Shown: positions 10,250 to 22,300 of the stretch, piece after piece
Layout: each line of letters begins with the position of its first letter
Numbering within the stretch: position 1 is the stretch's first letter
Assembly: GCA_018398765.1 (NCBI GenBank)
Contig: JAHBMJ010000816.1
Location: 1 to 37,337 of the forward strand
Direction of reading: 5' to 3'
From: Chromera velia
Taxonomy: Eukaryota > Sar > Chromeraceae
Length of the DNA stretch: 37,337 bases
Position numbers and translations under genes: made by a program
Notes under the pieces: generated by a model
Told to the model about the DNA's origin: nothing
Databases searched by the model: none
What the model saw: only the letters and a program-made list of their open reading frames with translations

Positions 10250-12041
10250 CACAGACACACAGACACACAGACACACAGACACACAGACAGACAAACTATA
10301 TGTTTCTTCTTCTCCCCTTCTTTTCTTCATCAGACAGACAGACAGACAGAAAAGCAGAAGGACAGACCCTCTTGACATTGTCGTCTTCACCTCCCGTGTA
10401 GACTCGTCATAGACAAGGACCTGTATGCATGCACATATGCATGCATGCATGGATAAGGGGGGTGACACATGCATGCATGGAAAAACGGAAAGGGGGGGTG
10501 AACAATCTGAGTGAGTGATTCAAAAGAGATTGAGTGGAACATATTAGAGGTGAGGAGAGGCACGAAAAGAAAGAAGCTAGGTGCGCATCAGGCAGGTCTC
10601 GTCTCTCAGTAGAGAGTGACTGCATGATCCAATTAGTCGTCCAAAAACTTTTCTTTAAGTGCATCTCAGGAGACACTTCAGACAGAAATGCACGGACAGA
10701 GACCCTCAGGATAGGGCGGGCGGGCGGGCGGGCGGGAGAGAGGGAGGGAGGGAGGGATGGATGGAGAGCATGACAGACCTCCTGCTTCTTGCCTCCGACT
10801 GCGAAAGTATTTCCATCCTGCGTGTTGGCACAGACAGAGGGTGAAAGGAAGGTCCAATATGGAATCAAAGAAAGAATGAGTTTGTGCGCAAGAAGAGCCG
10901 GCACAAAATAACGACATCTTGTACTATCCTTCTAACTTTTTTTCTCCTCCTTTCTTTCGTGTAGTTAGTCTACTCTCATGACAGACACTCTCATGGCCAA
11001 GTGGCCTGGTCCCCTCACCCGTTTGGACGCATTTGCCAATCTGTCTGTGCATCTGTATGCATCTGCATCCCTCCTTTCTGATGAATCTGTTCATTTTCTG
11101 CAGCACAACACCCCTGCCGGTTCCCGCACAACTCCTCTCCACCCCAACACAGCACTACAGACATGCACGCACATACAGAAAAAAGGACGGACATATGTGT
11201 AGTCACACGCGTAGATGGTCTCGTCCTCCAGCCATGAATCCGACAGCAGCTTCGATGACGTCACGTGCCAGTGCTGGATGTGGCCCTCCCCTGTGCCCAC
11301 CAGGAGCACGTTCTTCGTCTTGTTCCCCATCGAAGGACGCCACCGACAGCAGAGCACGGGCATGTGGTCGTGTCCTCCACACTGCATCACGTACCGCTCC
11401 TTCCCTGTGGCTCCATGGTAAACTCGGAGGAAACCGTCTGCGTGCGTCGCTGCGAGAAGCTCGGAGTCTGGAGAGTACCTCACTGAGTAGATCTCTGGGG
11501 GGTTCGGGCTGTCTTTGCTGCAAGAAAGGGGGAAGATTTCAATGGACAGATGGAGGCAAAAGAGAAGAAAGAACCATGCAGAAGCACGAGGAGCTGAAGA
11601 AGAAGGTGTGAACCATGCAGCAGAGCCGGAAATCCCAAAGAAGGAGAGAGAGAGCTATAGTAGGGAGGAAGTGCAACAAGGGCCTCAAACAGTGGGCATG
11701 AAGAGACCAAAAAGTCTTCTTTAGACACACAGTGTGTTTGTGTTTATGCATACACAAGGGTCTGTTTACCTGAGTACGTATTTGGGAATCAGCTTCTTTG
11801 ATGATTTTCCCGCCTTCATTGCCTTGGACAACGCTTTCTCTGCGATTTCCTGCCTGTCGGCCTCCGCATTCATCTCTGCGGCCACGTTCCTGCGACCAAG
11901 ACGGAAAAGAACAAATCGAATTTGAAAGCTTACAGACAGAACGAAATGATGGCGCAACTTTGAGAGATCCGTTGTGTCATGTTTCAACATGCATATAGAA
12001 AGACATGCATACCTCAAGTGTTGTTCGTATTCGCTTGACAT
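5791..12041 (-). CDS. WD40-repeat protein, 13 exons, 416 aa
   Basis: Exons in coding order: 12013-12041, 11770-11889, 11193-11517, 10779-10817, 10368-10420, 9621-9686, 8896-8935, 8368-8452, 7827-7873, 7222-7332, 6729-6938, 6401-6469, 5791-5847. The lengths sum to 1251 nt and every junction agrees in phase, which strongly supports the model. The protein starts MSSEYEQHL, has a charged helical N-terminus (about 1-50), then WD40 blades: [17 protein letters not shown] and [13 protein letters not shown] (exon 3), DGNTFAVGG plus VLVYDE (exons 4-5), [16 protein letters not shown] plus [12 protein letters not shown] plus MWDLR (exons 6-8), [10 protein letters not shown] (exon 9), FSK plus [11 protein letters not shown] (exons 10-11) and VDFSPDCNS plus [12 protein letters not shown] (exons 12-13). 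It is probably a beta-propeller scaffold; no enzyme motif is seen and the specific orthologue is not recognised. Exon 11 carries a Gln/Ser-rich insert. It is divergent from the kinase-like gene. Confidence 0.85.
6240..6300. repeat. Imperfect GATA/GACA tetranucleotide repeat in the last WD40 intron
   Basis: Alternating AGATAGACAG units lie in the intron between exons 12 and 13. On the gene's sense strand they read CTAT/CTGT. Confidence 0.8.
6813..6853. repeat. GACTGCT-type short repeat inside WD40 exon 11
   Basis: The plus strand reads repeated GACTGCT/GACTGCTGCT units. On the minus strand these encode the Gln/Ser-rich insert ([12 protein letters not shown]) in the WD40 protein. Confidence 0.75.
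6972..7001. repeat. (GACA)n microsatellite
   Basis: About seven perfect CAGA units lie in the WD40 intron between exons 10 and 11; the sense strand reads (TCTG)n. Confidence 0.9.
7570..7675. repeat. (CA)n microsatellite, about 100 bp
   Basis: A nearly pure CA tract with a few CG interruptions lies in the WD40 intron between exons 9 and 10. Open frames reading through it in either strand (HTHTHT, CVCVCV) are artefacts. Confidence 0.95.
8484..8551. repeat. (ATTC)n microsatellite
   Basis: Repeated ATTC units with a few interruptions lie in the WD40 intron immediately upstream of the exon 8 acceptor. Confidence 0.9.
9324..9650. repeat. 97-bp tandem repeat copying an exon end and its splice donor
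   Basis: The hexamer ACTGAC followed by GTATCCTCCGG recurs at 9324, 9421, 9518 and 9615, an exact 97-bp period: three full units plus a partial fourth of about 35 bp. On the minus strand the partial unit is the 3' end of WD40 exon 6 (encoding FCLKFHPED) with its GTCAGT donor. The three full units lie in intron 6, so the intron holds three further copies of exon end plus donor, differing by only a few bases. Confidence 0.95.
9947..10350. repeat. (GA)n and (CAGA)n compound repeat block with purine/pyrimidine spacers
   Basis: A GA run (9950-9976) is followed by CAGA arrays at about 9976-10001, 10105-10140, 10210-10293 (including CACAGA variants) and 10331-10352. Pyrimidine-rich spacers ending next to CTATATG or ATATCGTC separate them. 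It lies in WD40 intron 5. It is the reverse complement of the compound module that fills 30480-33310. Confidence 0.9.
10426..10477. promoter_or_regulatory. Cluster of TGCATGCA palindromes
   Basis: Exact TGCATGCA occurs at 10426, 10438, 10442 and 10470, in WD40 intron 4 just upstream of exon 5. This palindrome is a known ApiAP2 binding motif in apicomplexans; a regulatory role here is inference, and slippage of a short repeat is an alternative. Confidence 0.3.
10716..10764. repeat. (GGGC)n/(GGGA)n microsatellite
   Basis: GGGCGGGC units pass into GAGGGAGGGA and then GGATGGAT. The block lies in WD40 intron 4, about 15 bp from the end of exon 4. Confidence 0.85.
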
Positions 12042-12732
12042 CCTTGCACCCGAAGATGAGTTTGTGTTCTTACGTGCCTCCCCTTTATCTCAATGCCTTT
12101 GTTCTTCCAGGCTGGTCAGATGCTGAAGAGAGCTTGCACTGAGCAGTAGCGAGTGGTGAGTTGGGACTCTGAGAGACTATTCTGTACCAATGCATGTGTT
12201 GTTCACGAAACTTATTCAGTCTGCATGCCCTCTTCCCCTCGGGCGCTCATGCGATAATGAGAAGAGGGGTGAGGAAACAACGCAAAGAGGTGCAAAGGAC
12301 ACCGTCTACCTGTATGAGTATGCATTGGTCGAACACAGCAGATGCAGGCACTTTTGGATTCGATCATCGGTATTATGATCTCGATCTATAGAGAATAATA
12401 AATGCATGCATGTTGACCCGCGGCCGACCCGGCCGCGACATGCCGCGACGTAGGGAAGGCCACGGATGCATGATTGCCGCGGGGCATGCATATAATGGGA
12501 CGCATCGAACTCTCAGTGTGAATCTCTGTGTCACTCTGTACGTGTGTGACTGCTTGTATATCCGCGTCATGTACTGCATGTTTCGGCCACTGAAGAAACC
12601 GACTTCCCGTCGGAAGAAACCTTGCCATCGGTGTCTGGATGTACTTTGCGCATTTGTCTTTTTCAACTAACACAAACAACACTGTGTGCAACAGTGGGAG
12701 AGAGGTGTTGCAGTACGGAAGTGGCTTGCAGG
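12042..12732. promoter_or_regulatory. Divergent intergenic region between WD40 and kinase-like genes
   Basis: This 691-bp gap separates the ATG of the minus-strand WD40 gene (12041) from the proposed ATG of the plus-strand kinase-like gene (12733), so it must serve both promoters or contain untranslated exons. It has one exact TGCATGCA (12403-12410), a GC-rich patch with CCGCGGCC-like sequence (12418-12450) and no clear TATA box. Because the kinase-like start is uncertain, its right edge may move. Confidence 0.5.
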
Positions 12733-13312
12733 ATGCGGCGGAGCCAATCACTGTCCGTCTATCTTCCCTCAGACGGCAAAGAGTCTCACATTTCTCAACC
12801 TTGTTGCCGTCTGTCTCCTCGAGGTGAGCCCGTCCGAGCTGCCGGGGCGTACGGCCACCGCGACTCTCCTTCTTGTGTGTTGCACAAAAATGCCAGTGGG
12901 GGGATCGGGTGTATTCCGAATCCGTCTGGGGGAGCAAAGATGGTCTCCCCCTCTCTAAATGTCCTCAGAATGTCTTTTCTGATAAGGTCTTTAAAGAAAA
13001 GGCTGAAGGAAATCGGCATCCCTCTCTTCCGGCCTGTGAAGCGAGACGATGCGGCCGTGTGCAATACGCATGAACCCCTCTTGTTTCCTTGGGAGCGAGA
13101 CCTGCACACAGAGAGCAAGAGAGACCCCCAGCAGAGTTCAACTAAAGCTTTCCTCACGGATCTGTGCCCGTTTGATCTTGAACAGCCAGACAAGAGAGTG
13201 GTTCTCAAAAGCGCAAAGACCGCGTGGGGAGGGAGAGTTAAACTTGTTGGACCTTCAGAGGTCAGGCGCAGTTACTGTTTGCATTCAAACCACACATGCG
13301 CGCGCACGTGTG

Positions 13313-13346
<34 letters not shown>

Positions 13347-16300
13347 CGTGTCGGAGGAATGAGGCGTACTCTCAGACTCTCTCTCAGAGTGTGTGCGTAT
13401 GTTTTGCAAAAGTGTGCCTGCATCCCCTGTATCGAAAAGCTGGAGAGAAGACGTATGCAGACACATAGAGATAGATATTGGCCTGCCGCTACCCCTTCCA
13501 AATTCGCGGTCTCTTCAGTCAAGTCGCTTGGGGGCTTTCACATTCCCTCCCTGCCAAAATCTGTGTTGGAGTCGTCTGTATCGGATTCACAAAGGCGAAC
13601 TCTGTTCGTTCATCTACTTCTCTCTGTGCAGACATTCGCAGAAGTAGCAGCGGGAAGGGACGAAGAGCTTTCCCCGTCGAGTACACCGCCAGAAGATGCA
13701 GAGGCTCATGAGAAAGAACAAGAGAACAAGAGAGAGAAGAGTATAGAGGTGGGGGGAGAAAGAGATGCATCAGAAGAGTGCAAGGAGCCGGAAAGAGTGG
13801 CTGTAAAGGAGGAAATATGCCAGTTGTTGCGGTTTGGTCCTGCTGTGCCTTCACTTTCGTGTTCTTCTTCTTCTTCTCATTCTCATACTCATACTCCCTC
13901 CTCGTCCTCTCTGAACCGAGACAAGCGGCATTGGGAGGAGAAAGGAGGAGCGGGTCCTCTTGTGCAGAGATTTGGAGCTGTTGAAGGCGTCAGGATGGAA
14001 AATTTGCAGGAGAGGGAGCGCGCGATCCTGGTCCTGCTGGAATCGGTGGAAAGTTGTGTCGACGCGTTACAGAAAGAAAAAGACAAAGGGGAAGAAGAAG
14101 GGAGCAAAAGGGCTGCCTCGGCCTCAAGCAGTGTCAAACCTCCATTTCTTTCCCTTGTTCGCGGTCAGTCAGGAAGGCAGACAGACAGTATGACTTGTCG
14201 TTTCATCCCTAATTGTGTAATGGAACTTTGTCACCTTCTCCTTTTCCGCCGTCACCTCCCATCTCCCGTCTCCCGTCCCCCGTCTCTTGCTTATCAATAG
14301 ACCGCTGCATGTTGACCCCCTTCCCAAATCAATCAGCGAAATGCACATCTTCACCTTCGTTTGTTTGTCCAGTGAGTCCATGAACAAACATGAGGTTGAT
14401 CTCTTCACATGCAGGCGTGTGTCTAAAAGTCGACACCGCGTGTTTGATCATAAGTGCGGAGGAGGAAAGGAGCCGACGCAGCTTGAAAGAGGTGGGCCTG
14501 CCTGCCCGTCTTGCTGTTTCTACTTTTGTGCTCTTTTCTGTCCATGCCGTCAACGGGTCGAGAAAGCCGACATTCATGCCTTGCTGCAAGTTTTGTAAGA
14601 GCGTACCGGCATGTGAGTTTCGTGAGACGGTTATGTGATGCTGTGTGTGTTTCGAAATCGCCATTGACGTATGACTCTCTCACCGACTTGCCGACGCCCC
14701 TTCCTGCATGAATTTTCTTTTGATAAAGCATTGTCTTTTGTATGTGGTGTGGAAATGGATATTTTTGGGGTTTCAGGTCCTCATTGAACCCTCTTCTGCG
14801 TCGTCACGGAGGCCGAAGGTCTCCTTAGCGTCCAGACCCAAACCATTGGAGCAGGGGGAAGGGGTCGGCAGACGCAGGGGAAGCAGAAGCCGAGTTTCAA
14901 CAAGGCTTCATGGGGGCGCCTTGTCGACTCTTTCGAGTTTGACGCGAACTCGACTGTTGACCTCCGGACTCCTCACAATTCTCGGTAGAGAGAAGGAAAG
15001 AGAGAAAGAGCGCAAACAGACAGAGAAGTCAGGGGTTCAGAAAAGGCGGGGAAGTTTTGAGGGTAATGAGGAAGGAGAAGGTGTTTTGCTGCTACCTCCG
15101 CTCCCTCTTGCTATCGGGTTACGCGTGTGTCTGGAAATCGCACTCCACGTGAGGAGACTGGAAGATTTCGGTGTGATGCACAGAGAGGTGTCGCCCAGCA
15201 ATGTCTGGGTAGGTCTTTCTTTTTTTTATCACGGACGGTAGAGGTTTGTGGCAGCAGATCGTTGAGATACTTTTTCGCACCCATGCAGAAAAAAGAAAAC
15301 TGTGTTGGAATGAAATACCACAATCAGTGTGTCGGTGTGAGGTCTTCTCACCTGTTTGTCACAGAAAGTTCGAAGGGTGTCTGTCGATCTCTCCATCTAT
15401 CTGGTCACATTCAATCCAGACCCTCTGGTCGGTCTTGCTTTGTGCGTTGGGGAGGAGAAACACCGGCCTCGTTACACACACAACTCTATTTGAATCAGGT
15501 CCTCCCTCGTCTTTGTCCCCCTCTTCGGGATGCAGACATTCCTTTCTCGGTCTTCGATCATACCTCATTGCATGAACATTTTCGGTACGGCCGTTCTCTC
15601 TGTGTGTCTCTGTGTCCGACATGCAAAATGAGTGGGCTGTGCGTCCTGTGAATAATGAAATGAGTCAATATGGACGTTGTCTTTTGTATCTCACATGAGT
15701 GGGTGCGTGATGCGTCGATACAGGTGTATGGGTCCCTGGGCTCGAATGAGGTTGAGGTCTGCCTTGGAAATCCGGCACTTCTGGCGACCGCCAACCGGAA
15801 CACCCCTCTCTCTGCACTCACAGGTGGGTGTGGGACTGTATCTCTCTCCTTGACTCTTTGTGCTTTTCCCTCTGAACGTGTGTGTGCCTGATTGTGTGTG
15901 TCTGCATACCCACAGAGGGGGAAAGAGTAGACACGACACGCATTTTTTGAAAGCTTGCTGTGTGATTGATCAAAAAGTTTTGTTTTTTTCTAGCGTGTGC
16001 CTCTGTCACTGGAGATGCTTTACAGGCACTGATTTTTCTCTCTGCCCGTCTGCCTGCCTGTTTGTCTCTCTTGTCCTCCTCTGCTGTGCCCCCTCAACTG
16101 CAGGCGGGAACTCGGATTTCCTCCCCTGGGAGCTCCGGTGTTTCTCAAGAGATTGCGCGTGCCCCCTGAGGAAGAAAAGGACAAGCACGAATATGAATTT
16201 GATGGGACAGAGGCGACAGCTGTCGGAAGGACACGAGAGGGAGAGACAACCAGACGCACACCGAGAAAGGGGGGGGTTTGGAAGCTGGCTTTCAGGGTCT

Positions 16301-19300
16301 GCGAGGGGTATAGGGGTGGAAAGGGAAGCAGGAGTTTCCTGCAGTGGTCACCCATACTTTCCCCATACCGTTGGTGTGTACAACCCCTCAGTCTCGGCTC
16401 TTTTATGCACTGTAAATGAGATCCTGGGGGGGCCAGACAGAACTTTAGAGTTCCAACACCGACACACTCTTCTTAAAGGAATCGAACAGAGCCGAGAAAG
16501 AGACCGGAAGAATTCCCAAACCGATGCGCGTAGATTGTTCATTTCTGCTTCCTGTCGCCCCCTTCCCTTGAGCGTGTTCTTGTATCACGAAGATCTTGGA
16601 TTGAAGCCCTTATTTCTCAGGGCATTCTCTTCTAATTTGGGGGGGAGACCTTCTATCGATGAGGTTGGTCTGCCTGTGACATGCAGGGAAAGTGTAGGAG
16701 GAAAAGAATGGGAAGTTTTTACGTATGAATTGAACGAATTTGTGAATCTGATTGAGGTGTATATGTCTTCTTGTCGCTATGTTTTCTCCTCTTTGTTATT
16801 TTTCATGCAACTGTGCTTGGATGGTGAAGCCCGCTTTTCTTTGGCTTTCTTGCTTTCTTCCCTTGATTGTTTTTTCTCAAGTGGGGGGTCTTTCTGTGCC
16901 GCAATGAGCTCATGTCTTTTTCTTCTCTTCAAGTCACTGTTTTGATTCTCTCCACTTATGGCGCACACGCCTTCATGTGTGCTTGTGTTTTGTGCTGCAG
17001 ACAATTACAGGACTTCAGAGAGCTGCAGATGTGGTCGAGAGACTGAACACCCTGATCAATGAAGGCGCGCCGCGCTCAACTCTTCTCCCTTTGCTTCCGG
17101 TGAGCTCTCAATCACCCAACAAGGGCACGGCACCAGGAGCCCCCAATCAAAGAGAAAAGGAGAACGAGAACGGGGAAATAGAGAGACGCCTTTGCTGGGG
17201 AGAGGTCGAACAGACGCCGTATGTTCCCCCATCTGCTTCGTCTCCGAGGCGGGCCCGAAAAGCCCCTGTCAACAAAAAGGACACGAAGAAAAAAACAGAA
17301 AAAAAGAAAGAAGGCACCCGTAGCCGAGCACAATCAGTTTCCGTCTCTGAGAGGTCTCAACGAGACGGTGCTACCTCTGCCAGATCCCGTAAAGGCTCTG
17401 TACGCTCAGCACGGTCCCGGAAGGAAAGTGTGAGATCGCCATCAACCTCACCGAGAGGGATGGCATCGCGGCGTGCAAGTTTACGCCCACCGCTCTCTGC
17501 ACGTACCCCTCCTGGATCAGCACGGAGAAAAAGCGCCCTCACAAAAGGAGAGGCAAGTCGCCGAGCGTCATCCATGCGTCCTTCTACTTCTGCCGGAAAG
17601 ACGCAGTTCCCAAGTCAAACTCAGTTGGACGATACAATTTCCCCTGAAGCCGTGGATGCTGAGGGGCGCGGGGGTTTGTTTTCGCTTTTCTGGTCCCTGA
17701 TCGGTCTGTCCAATGCAAGGGGGGAGGGTCGTCAGACATCATCGGACTCCAATGAATTGGTCTCGAAGGCAGCAAAGGCAAAGCAGTCAGTCACACTTCA
17801 ACCAGTCAGCCCCTCATCGCCTGTGCAAGATTCCGCAGCTGAGAAAGCAAAGGGCGAAGGGGGCAAGGGGGTACGCAACAGGTCTGCGTCTGTGGCGTCC
17901 ATGCGACGGTCTTCCCAAGGAGACATGCTCACTTCTGCCAGGGGTGCTGCATTACGACGCAGTGGGACAACAGGGGTGACAGATGGTCGTCAATCTGTCT
18001 CTCCGCCTGTAGCGTCACGCTCCTCTATGGCTAAGCAGAAGGCAAAGCCTACAGGCCGCTCCTCAACGTCAACTTCCCCTCTTCTCCCTCCTAAGACCCG
18101 AAAGCAGAGTCAAAAGAGTGCTGTGGTTCCCAAAAGAAAGCAGAGACCATCAGAAGTTGAAAGAGAAAGAGAACAAATGGGACAGCTTGAGGAAACCGAA
18201 ATCCCGGAAGAAGAATCAGCAGCAGCGGAGAGAAATCCGACCCAGTCCATTTCTTCCCAAAACGTACCTGTCATTCAGCCTGCAGCTGTTGGAACCGGTC
18301 TGCAGTCCAATCAGTTAGAGGAGGGATGTGTGCAACAACACAACCAGGCACAACCATCAACAGAACTCGCGTCTCCGCTTCATAAACTCCAGACAAATGA
18401 ACTCCCTGCACCATTACCAGAGCCAAAATCCATTCCCACCAAAGTCTCACAACCCGACAGTGCAGTCCCCCAACAAACCCATCCGACCCGCATCCAAGAA
18501 CACTCTCAGAATGAGAAGGAGACAGAGGCCAAGAAATCGGAACTCGGTGTGAGCCCACCGGGTCAGCCAGTGGAAGATCAGGCATCTCCTAGCCAAAAGG
18601 AAACCGACACCGCTCCTGTACAAACCGACCAGCGTTTGTCTGACCAAAACCACCAACCCCCTCCAGTTCACCCTTCAGGGCTGGGGGCATCACCCGACGC
18701 GGTTGCCGCATCTGCTGACCTCTCAGCCGTTCAACTCGCCTCCCCTGCTGAGCCTGTGGCTCCACAAACGTCTCCGCACGATCTCTCTCAACCTCCTCCA
18801 TCAGAACCACCCGCCCCCCAATCGACCTCCATCTTTTCAGGTCTCTGGAGTGCCTTCCGAGGCTCACCCTCTCCACCCGCAGCCACAGACTCCAACAAAG
18901 AGACACTACCACAACAAACCAGCAAGATTCCCCCACCACGGCTCCAGAGCGCGCCGCCTGGAAACACTTCCTCGGGATTCCTTCCACTTCCCCATGCAGA
19001 GCAGCCCACAGGTTCACAACAGATCTCACTTCAGATCCCCCCCACAAATCCACCGAATCATGTCCCACAAAGCTCTGCAGCCAACGCCGGCAATATTACT
19101 CATACGCATGTCCTCTCCGATGTACATCAACCCACTACTACCACATCATCTCGGGTCCCCCTTCCCCCGGGAACCCAGATGGAAAAACCTCAAATTACCG
19201 AAACTCCTCCTCCGCAACAAGAAACCCCCACTCCTTCCCCAGAAAGTCATCATCCTGTTGAAGGCACACAAGCTTCACCCGCTGCTGCTTCAGGCTCTCT

Positions 19301-22300
19301 TTTCTCGACTCTGTTCTCAGTCTTTGGAACATCAGGAACCGTACCTAAAGCCCCGCCACCACCACCCAGACCGAAAAGTGCGCCCCCCCTCCCACCCCCG
19401 AAACCTGCCCTCACCCCGACTTCACCATCCCCCCCTCCCGTGTCGGTGCCCTCTCCTGACAAAGCATCGGAGGTGCCGCAAAAAGGGGAGACATCATCAA
19501 AAGCACCGCCGGCAGACGACGTTGAGGTGTCAGTAAAAGCTGAGGAACAGAATGAACAGCCAAATGCTGAGGGAGAGAAGGTCAAAGCACAGCCTGAGGA
19601 GCACAAGACTCCAATTGACCATTCCTCAGAAGGCCCCTCTGCTCCTCCACTCAGAGACCCTGCATCATCATCTTCTGCCGATCTAAAAGAACAAACTGAG
19701 GCTGCAGCCGAGGTCACTGTAACCAATGCAGTCGAAGCAAAACCTTTAGAAACTTCCAAAGAGGCCTTATCGGAGGAGAAGAAGGAGGAGAGTCCGCAAG
19801 AAAAGACGTGTGAGCACAAATCCACAGCTTCTCCTAAAACCCTGTCAGGCGTAACGCTTACGAAAGAGAAGGCGGAATCATTGAATCCTGGTGTGGCAAA
19901 AGAAAAATCGCTGCCTGGACCAGAAACAAACGATCAAATGGATACACGGGCTCTGGAAACACCCTCAGTTGCTGTCAATGAGAGAGCCTCTTCTTCGTCT
20001 CCATCCGGAAGAGACGCTGCTGAAGAATCTCACATGGAGTCCGCAGGCCCTCTGTGCCAACCCAAGGATTCAGTGTCTGCAGAACACCAGACCGCCACAA
20101 TTCTTGCAGAGACAAACAATGCCACACTTATTGAAAGAGTCCCTTCAGAGGAATATACAATTGAGGGACCACAAGAACCCCCTTTCCCCCATGCAACCAC
20201 TGCACCTGTCCTGAAATCCACACTTTATCATGAAACAGTCAACACAGAGAACCCCGGGACCACAGCAGAAGTAGAACCAGCATCTCCAAGAGAAAAAGAG
20301 AGCCCGACCGAACAGGACAATCAAAGAGATGGGACAAACCATGCAGAAGGACCCAACGGTGCTGCAAGTCAAATTCTCACCCTCGCAGGTGTTGAGGGTC
20401 AGAAGACCCTAGCTTCCGCCTCTGAGCATGCCGACGTTTCCTCTCCCCCTTTCCAGGACCTCCAAGCCCTCCCCCAAAGAAAAGAAGACGCCGACGACCG
20501 CAGCCCTCTGGATGATCCTCTTCAACTTCAATCAGACGAGCTTGAGAGATCTGCAGTCAGGGAGGCCGCAGAGCAAAAGAAAGAAAAAGAAGACTCGGAG
20601 CAAGAGGGGGGAGAAGGGACAGTAGAGCGACAGGGGGGGAAGCTGACAGCAGAGAAAGTGTCTGAAATGTCTAAACAGGAAGTACCCGACTGTCCGCCTT
20701 TGTGTCTACAGAAGGAGGCTACACGAGAGGAGCCCTCTGCTTCGGCTCATGATGTGGTCTCTCCTGTTGCGGAAAGTTTCCCAAAGAGTTGGACAGACGT
20801 GCATGCTCAAAAGGAGACGCACAAAGAAGAGAGAGCACAGGAGGAGGACAGAGAAGCATCTCCCAATCCTGTGGTGCTGCAGCCTGGGAGAAGTCCTTCT
20901 TCTCCCCGAGGAGAGAGTCGCAGAGTCTCACTCGCGGGCTCTTCCCTCTACGCCCTTCCCCTCAATGAAAAAGGAAAAGAGGATTTTCGGAGGGGCTCCC
21001 AGACTTCAAATGCAAGATTGAAAGAGGACGAGGGGGGGGGTCGGCGTCGCATGGTGCGAGTGGAGCAGAAAAAAGAACTCGGGACTCTCGCTCCAATTCC
21101 TGCATCAAGAGACGGAATTGAAAAGAGAGAGGAAGAGGGGGAGTGGTCGGACGAGAGCGACAAAGAAGGAGAGGCTCAGGAAGGAGAAGGCGGGATGAGG
21201 GGGGGACCTAGGGGGCGAATAGGAAGGAAAACTGCGATCAATTTTTTGTATGCAGCTTCTCCCTCTTTGGGATTGTCCCTAGTCTCTGACCCGCGAGTGA
21301 AGGCACAACGAAAGGGAAAGAGAGCCAAAGCCACACCTGACCTGTCATCACAAAATAACGAAAGGGGGGAAGTTCAACTAGGAAAGGAGTCCGCAGGTGC
21401 ACAAAAGGGACGGAAGGTGAAAGTCGTGAAAAGGAAGAGGAAGGCAGTCGGGGAGAAAGGTGCTGACAGTGTGCCTTTTCCTCAAGTGCCAGATTTTTGG
21501 GATTTGCGTCTGGATGCAGTCGGAGATGCTTTGGCGGTATTTTGGGACCAGCAGCCAGCAGGCCGACGTAGACGGAGGAAGAAGGGGAAGGGGAAGCTCA
21601 AGAGAGCGGAGAAGCAGAGTGTGACGATCAATGAAGAAAAGAAAGAGGACTCACACAGAGAAAAAGCAAGTCCATCTCCCGCTTTTGTTCGAAGGCGGGC
21701 CACTGGACAGCGCCAGTCGATCAAGATCAGAGGAGGTAAAGCAGGGAAAAATAAATCCCAGCAGCAGGGAAAATACGACAACCATGAGGCACCATCTCCA
21801 TCACAACATCCACAGACACTTCAAAAGAATCCCAGAGATCTCGCACAACCCCAGAATAGTACGTTTCCCCACCCCTCAACGAAAGAAAAGCGACCAGAAG
21901 AGAACGAAGACAAAAAAGATAGCTCAGGACAACAGGAGGCCGCCGAAGTTGAGAAGAACGAAAAGGCTCCGAGAGGAAAGAAAAAGAAAGCAAAATCGAA
22001 ACCACCTCCCCTGCCATCCTTCACGCGACCCCGCCGTCTCTCCCGCCCCTTGCCAAGTGCTCCTGATGATCAGAAACCGTCCGTGCACCTCTCGACAACC
22101 GCAGCACCCCCCCCTTCTGTAGTACTGCCCTCTGAGGACCCTTTGAATGTTCTCCCCCCCGATGCGGCCCCACCCGCTTCACAGGTCCCCTCCCTCGCAG
22201 GACCTCCGCCCTTCATCCCCCCGCTCGATCTGTCCATCATCGCAGAACAGCGAAAGGAACGAAAGCCTATCCGAGGCATTCAGGTCGTCAGACAGCAACA

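Noticed and set aside
9886-10474. Open frames rich in DRQTDRQT or SVCLSVCL on both strands (also 30362-33413)
   Set aside because: They are translations of (CTGT)n/(CAGA)n tetranucleotide arrays, which have no stop in several frames; no coding signal outside the repeats.
11203-11611. Alternative frames over WD40 exon 3 (11203-11523 minus in another register, 11033-11611 plus)
   Set aside because: The frame giving WD40 strand motifs is phase-linked to exons on both sides; the others are shadows.
18271-19825. Several minus-strand and shifted-frame open frames of 70-277 aa opposite the long tail exon (e.g. 18703-19536 plus, 19250-19825 minus)
   Set aside because: They overlap the 2000-aa frame and mirror its Pro/Ser/Gln-rich codon content; the main frame is open over 6 kb and joins the upstream exons in phase.
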